Under the pieces are notes generated by a model. The model did no database searches, was not told the origin of the DNA, and saw only the letters and a program-made list of their open reading frames with translations. Below, piece by piece: positions 5,430-7,377 of a stretch of 7,377 bases of DNA. The position numbers and the translations under genes are program-made. Every line of letters begins with the position of its first letter. Within the stretch, counting starts at the first letter, position 1. Source of the DNA: JBDSEG01 sp039920165. Lineage in GTDB: Bacteria > Pseudomonadota > Gammaproteobacteria > Burkholderiales > Burkholderiaceae_C. Where the stretch lies: positions 1 through 7,377 of the forward strand of contig JBDSEG010000127.1 in assembly GCA_039920165.1 (NCBI GenBank), read 5' to 3'.

Positions 5430-6422
5430 ATGACGTTCCACTTCACCCGTCGCCACATGCTGACCGCCGGTTGCGCGCTTGCCGCGACGCAGGCCGTTCC
5501 CGCATGGGCGCAGAACAAACCCCTGCTTCGCCTTGCCGCGGTGTTCTCGGACAAGGATATCCGGGCCGACATGGTTCGCACGCTCGCCAAGAGCGTCGAG
5601 GCCGACTTCACGATCGAGCCGTTCCTCGGCGGCACGCTGTTCAAGCAGGGCACCGAACTCGTCGCGCTGCAGCGCGACAACCTCGAGATCGGAAATATCG
5701 CGCCGCAGGACATCTCCAAGCAACTGCCGGCGTGGTCGATCCTGACGTCGGCCTATTCCTTCCGCGACGCGAACCACCTGAACGCCTTCTTTGCCGGCGA
5801 CCTGGGTGCCGAGATGAAGAAGATGGCGGAGGATCAGCTTAAGGTGAAGATCCTGGCGCCGGTCTTCTTCGGCACGCGCCAGGTGGGCCTGAAGCCCAAG
5901 AAGAAGATCGCCACGCCCGCGGACATGGCGGGCATCAAGCTGCGCATGCCGCCGGGCGACGCATGGCAGTTGCTCGGTCGTTCCATCGGTGCCAATCCGA
6001 CCCCGATGGCCTACGCCGAAACCTACATCGGGCTGCAGACCGGCTCCATCGACGGCCAGGACAACCCGCTGCCGAACGTGCAGAACATGAAGTTCTACGA
6101 GGTCATGTCGCAGATCGTGCTGACCTCGCACCTGGTTGCCTTCGACGTTCTCACGATGAACCTGAAGGCCTGGAACGCCATGGGGCCGGCCAAGCAGAAG
6201 ACGTTCCAGGCGGCTGTCGACGCCGCCGTCGCGACGAGCACCGCAGAACACCTCAAGCGCGAATCGGAACTGGCCGCGTCGTTCCGACAGCAGGGCCTGG
6301 ACGTATATGTGCCGGACATCGCCGCCTTCCGGGCCCATGCGCAGAAGGTTTACCTGGCGTCGGACGAAGCGAAGACCTGGCCCAAGGGAATGCTCGAAAA
6401 GATCAACGCGATAAAGTCATAG
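5430..6422 (+). CDS. dctP: TRAP transporter DctP-type solute-binding protein
   Basis: A 330-aa periplasmic solute-binding protein of a tripartite ATP-independent periplasmic (TRAP) transporter, DctP family. The N-terminus TRRHMLTAG (Arg7, Arg8), a hydrophobic stretch and AVPAWA before QNK (cleavage likely after Ala27) form a signal peptide with a twin-arginine-like motif. The mature part shows DctP signatures: KLRMPPG with Arg172, the arginine that in this family clamps the substrate carboxylate, and LQTGSIDGQDNPLPN (about 202-216). The ligand is therefore probably an organic acid; its identity cannot be read. The start at 5430 has AGGAGA (5418-5423) six bases upstream, and the longer upstream frame only overlaps the dehydratase. 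It lies 46 bases after the dehydratase gene and presumably shares its transcript. Confidence 0.93.
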   Translation: MTFHFTRRHMLTAGCALAATQAVPAWAQNKPLLRLAAVFSDKDIRADMVRTLAKSVEADFTIEPFLGGTLFKQGTELVALQRDNLEIGNIAPQDISKQLPAWSILTSAYSFRDANHLNAFFAGDLGAEMKKMAEDQLKVKILAPVFFGTRQVGLKPKKKIATPADMAGIKLRMPPGDAWQLLGRSIGANPTPMAYAETYIGLQTGSIDGQDNPLPNVQNMKFYEVMSQIVLTSHLVAFDVLTMNLKAWNAMGPAKQKTFQAAVDAAVATSTAEHLKRESELAASFRQQGLDVYVPDIAAFRAHAQKVYLASDEAKTWPKGMLEKINAIKS

Positions 6423-6445
6423 CGGTACAGACGGCCATGCGGGCC

Positions 6446-6461
6446 CGGCGTCGCGGCGCCG
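6446..6461 (+). promoter_or_regulatory. GC-rich hairpin between dctP and dctQ
   Basis: CGGCG (6446-6450) and CGCCG (6457-6461) can pair around a six-base loop, overlapping the 10-base palindrome GCGGCGCCGC (6453-6462). It sits in the 70-base gap after the binding-protein gene. Hairpins in this position can stabilise the upstream message, so that more binding protein than membrane subunit is made. No T-tract is present. Evidence is modest in such GC-rich DNA. Confidence 0.28.
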
Positions 6462-6492
6462 CGCACCGATTTCCCCACAGGAGCCCTACAGC

Positions 6493-7011
6493 ATGCATCC
6501 GGCCCTGCAGCGCGCCGTCGAGTTGATGCGCCGGCGTGCCGAGAATCTCGTGGCCGCCCTGATGGGCGTCATGTTTGTCGCCTTCATCGTCCAGATCGTC
6601 TTCCGCTACTTTTTCAACCTGCCGGTCGGCTGGTCGTCGGAGCTGTCGGTGATCATGTGGCTCTACATGGTGTTGCTGGGGTCGGCCTTCTGGCTGAAGG
6701 AGGATGAGGAGATCCGTTTCGACCTGGTGACCAACGCCGTCGGACTGCGTGCGCGACGCGTCATCGCCTTCGTCGTTGCGGTCGCTACCGTGGTGCTGTT
6801 CGGCATGGCGCTACCGGCCACGGTCAAGTACGTCGCGTTCATGAAGGTCGAGAGTTCCTCGTACCTGAGAATCCGCATGGACCTCCTGTATTCGGTGTAC
6901 GTGGTCTTCGCGGTGGCGGTCATCGTGCGCTACGCCTGGGCGGCGTGGACCGCGCTGCGCGGCGAGATGCCCGAGGACACCGGGATCGCGCACGAGCGCC
7001 GCGGCCCATGA
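6493..7011 (+). CDS. dctQ: TRAP transporter small permease, DctQ-type
   Basis: A 172-aa inner-membrane protein, the four-helix small subunit of the TRAP transporter. Hydrophobic segments are seen near residues 19-38, 48-66, 89-110 and 132-152. The DctQ signature is clear: FIVQIVFRYFFNLPVGWSSELSV followed by a short turn and WLKEDEEIRFDLV, where the family has an acidic or histidine patch between helices two and three. Start at 6493 is supported by AGGAG (6479-6483), nine bases upstream. Its TGA overlaps the ATG of the next gene as ATGA, so the two membrane subunits are translationally coupled. It partners DctM in the membrane and receives the ligand from the DctP protein. Confidence 0.92.
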   Translation: MHPALQRAVELMRRRAENLVAALMGVMFVAFIVQIVFRYFFNLPVGWSSELSVIMWLYMVLLGSAFWLKEDEEIRFDLVTNAVGLRARRVIAFVVAVATVVLFGMALPATVKYVAFMKVESSSYLRIRMDLLYSVYVVFAVAVIVRYAWAAWTALRGEMPEDTGIAHERRGP

Positions 7012-7377
7012 ACTTCACCGGCCCGTTCGCGCTGTCCCTCTACGCCATCATCACGCTGAGCCTGCTCGGGCTGCCGGTGGGCCAGGCGATGATCGGCGGC
7101 TCCATCCTCTACCTGTTCGTCTCCGGCATCGACATGGGGACGGCGGCCGAGCAGTTGCTCAACGGCATGTACACGAGCTTCCTGCTGCTCGCGATCCCGT
7201 TGTTCGTGCTGGCCGCCGAGTTCATGAACACCGGCAGCATCATGGACAGGCTGCTGCGCTTCTGCAATGCCATCGTCGGGCGATTTCGCGGCGGCCTGGC
7301 GCTGGTCAACGTGGTGCAGAGCATCATCTTCTCGAGCATGTCGGGCTCGGCCCTGGCCGACGCGGCCGGCTCGGGCA
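7008..7377 (+). CDS. dctM: TRAP transporter large permease, DctM-type (partial)
   Basis: The first 123 codons of the large TRAP permease; the frame is open to the window edge, and complete family members are about 425-450 residues, so roughly 300 residues are missing. The start is the ATG at 7008, overlapping the DctQ stop. Seen: hydrophobic segments near residues 8-28, 28-45 and 57-72, the LLLAIPLFVLAAEFMNTGSIMDRL stretch common to DctM proteins, and the conserved SSMSGSALADAAGSG region (about 109-123) where the family has a Ser/Gly-rich discontinuous element near the transport site. It carries out sodium-coupled import of the ligand across the inner membrane together with DctQ. It has little ribosome binding site of its own, which fits coupling to dctQ. 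Confidence 0.93.
   Translation, partial: MNFTGPFALSLYAIITLSLLGLPVGQAMIGGSILYLFVSGIDMGTAAEQLLNGMYTSFLLLAIPLFVLAAEFMNTGSIMDRLLRFCNAIVGRFRGGLALVNVVQSIIFSSMSGSALADAAGSG

Noticed and set aside
5298..6338. 346-codon open frame on the minus strand opposite dctP
   Set aside because: It is antisense to a clear solute-binding protein, is rich in Arg/Gly/His with no domain, and arises from third-position GC bias.
1..7377. CRISPR array, tRNA, rRNA or insertion sequence
   Set aside because: I saw no regularly spaced long repeats, no tRNA-like cloverleaf or rRNA sequence, and no transposase or terminal inverted repeats.

Overview
This GC-rich window comes from a proteobacterium, most likely a betaproteobacterium of the order Burkholderiales. 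That assignment is an inference from codon use (strong G/C at third positions), gene density, and the company kept by a tripartite TRAP transporter, an IclR regulator and a SARP/TolB/TPR regulator. It cannot be fixed to genus by eye. The window holds two divergent gene blocks that meet tail to tail near position 3900.

Left block (287-3861). On the minus strand, a DUF1326 protein with a CxC-x3-CxC cysteine cluster (1072-1674) is followed, with a 4-base GTGA overlap, by a DUF2182 polytopic membrane protein (287-1075). DUF2182 carries a Met-rich extracytoplasmic loop and membrane-proximal cysteines, so the pair looks like a metal-handling (probably copper) unit. Divergently, a 661-aa soluble regulator is encoded on the plus strand (1876-3861). 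It has an N-terminal SARP-type winged helix, a BTAD domain, a TolB-like domain and C-terminal TPRs. The roughly 200-base divergent promoter region contains four direct repeats at 11-12 base spacing, the layout expected of a SARP/OmpR-type operator, plus a cluster of small inverted repeats in the DUF1326 leader. The first 286 bases hold no gene I can support.

Right block (3953-7377). An IclR-family repressor/activator on the minus strand is divergent from a plus-strand operon: a type II 3-dehydroquinate dehydratase homologue (aroQ-like), then a DctP solute-binding protein with a twin-arginine-like signal, DctQ, and the start of DctM, which runs off the right edge. The intergenic region has a perfect GATTCC-N5-GGAATC dyad suited to IclR binding. 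The layout reads as a substrate-inducible uptake and catabolism module: the TRAP system imports a carboxylate and the dehydratase acts on it or on a product of it.

The most interesting point is the dehydratase. It keeps the catalytic Asn12, Arg19, Tyr24, Asn75, Glu99 and His101 in exact register with the Mycobacterium tuberculosis enzyme, but replaces two substrate-contacting residues, His81 by Phe and Arg112 by Tyr. This suggests a substrate other than ordinary 3-dehydroquinate. The second point of interest is the repeat array beside the SARP-type regulator.
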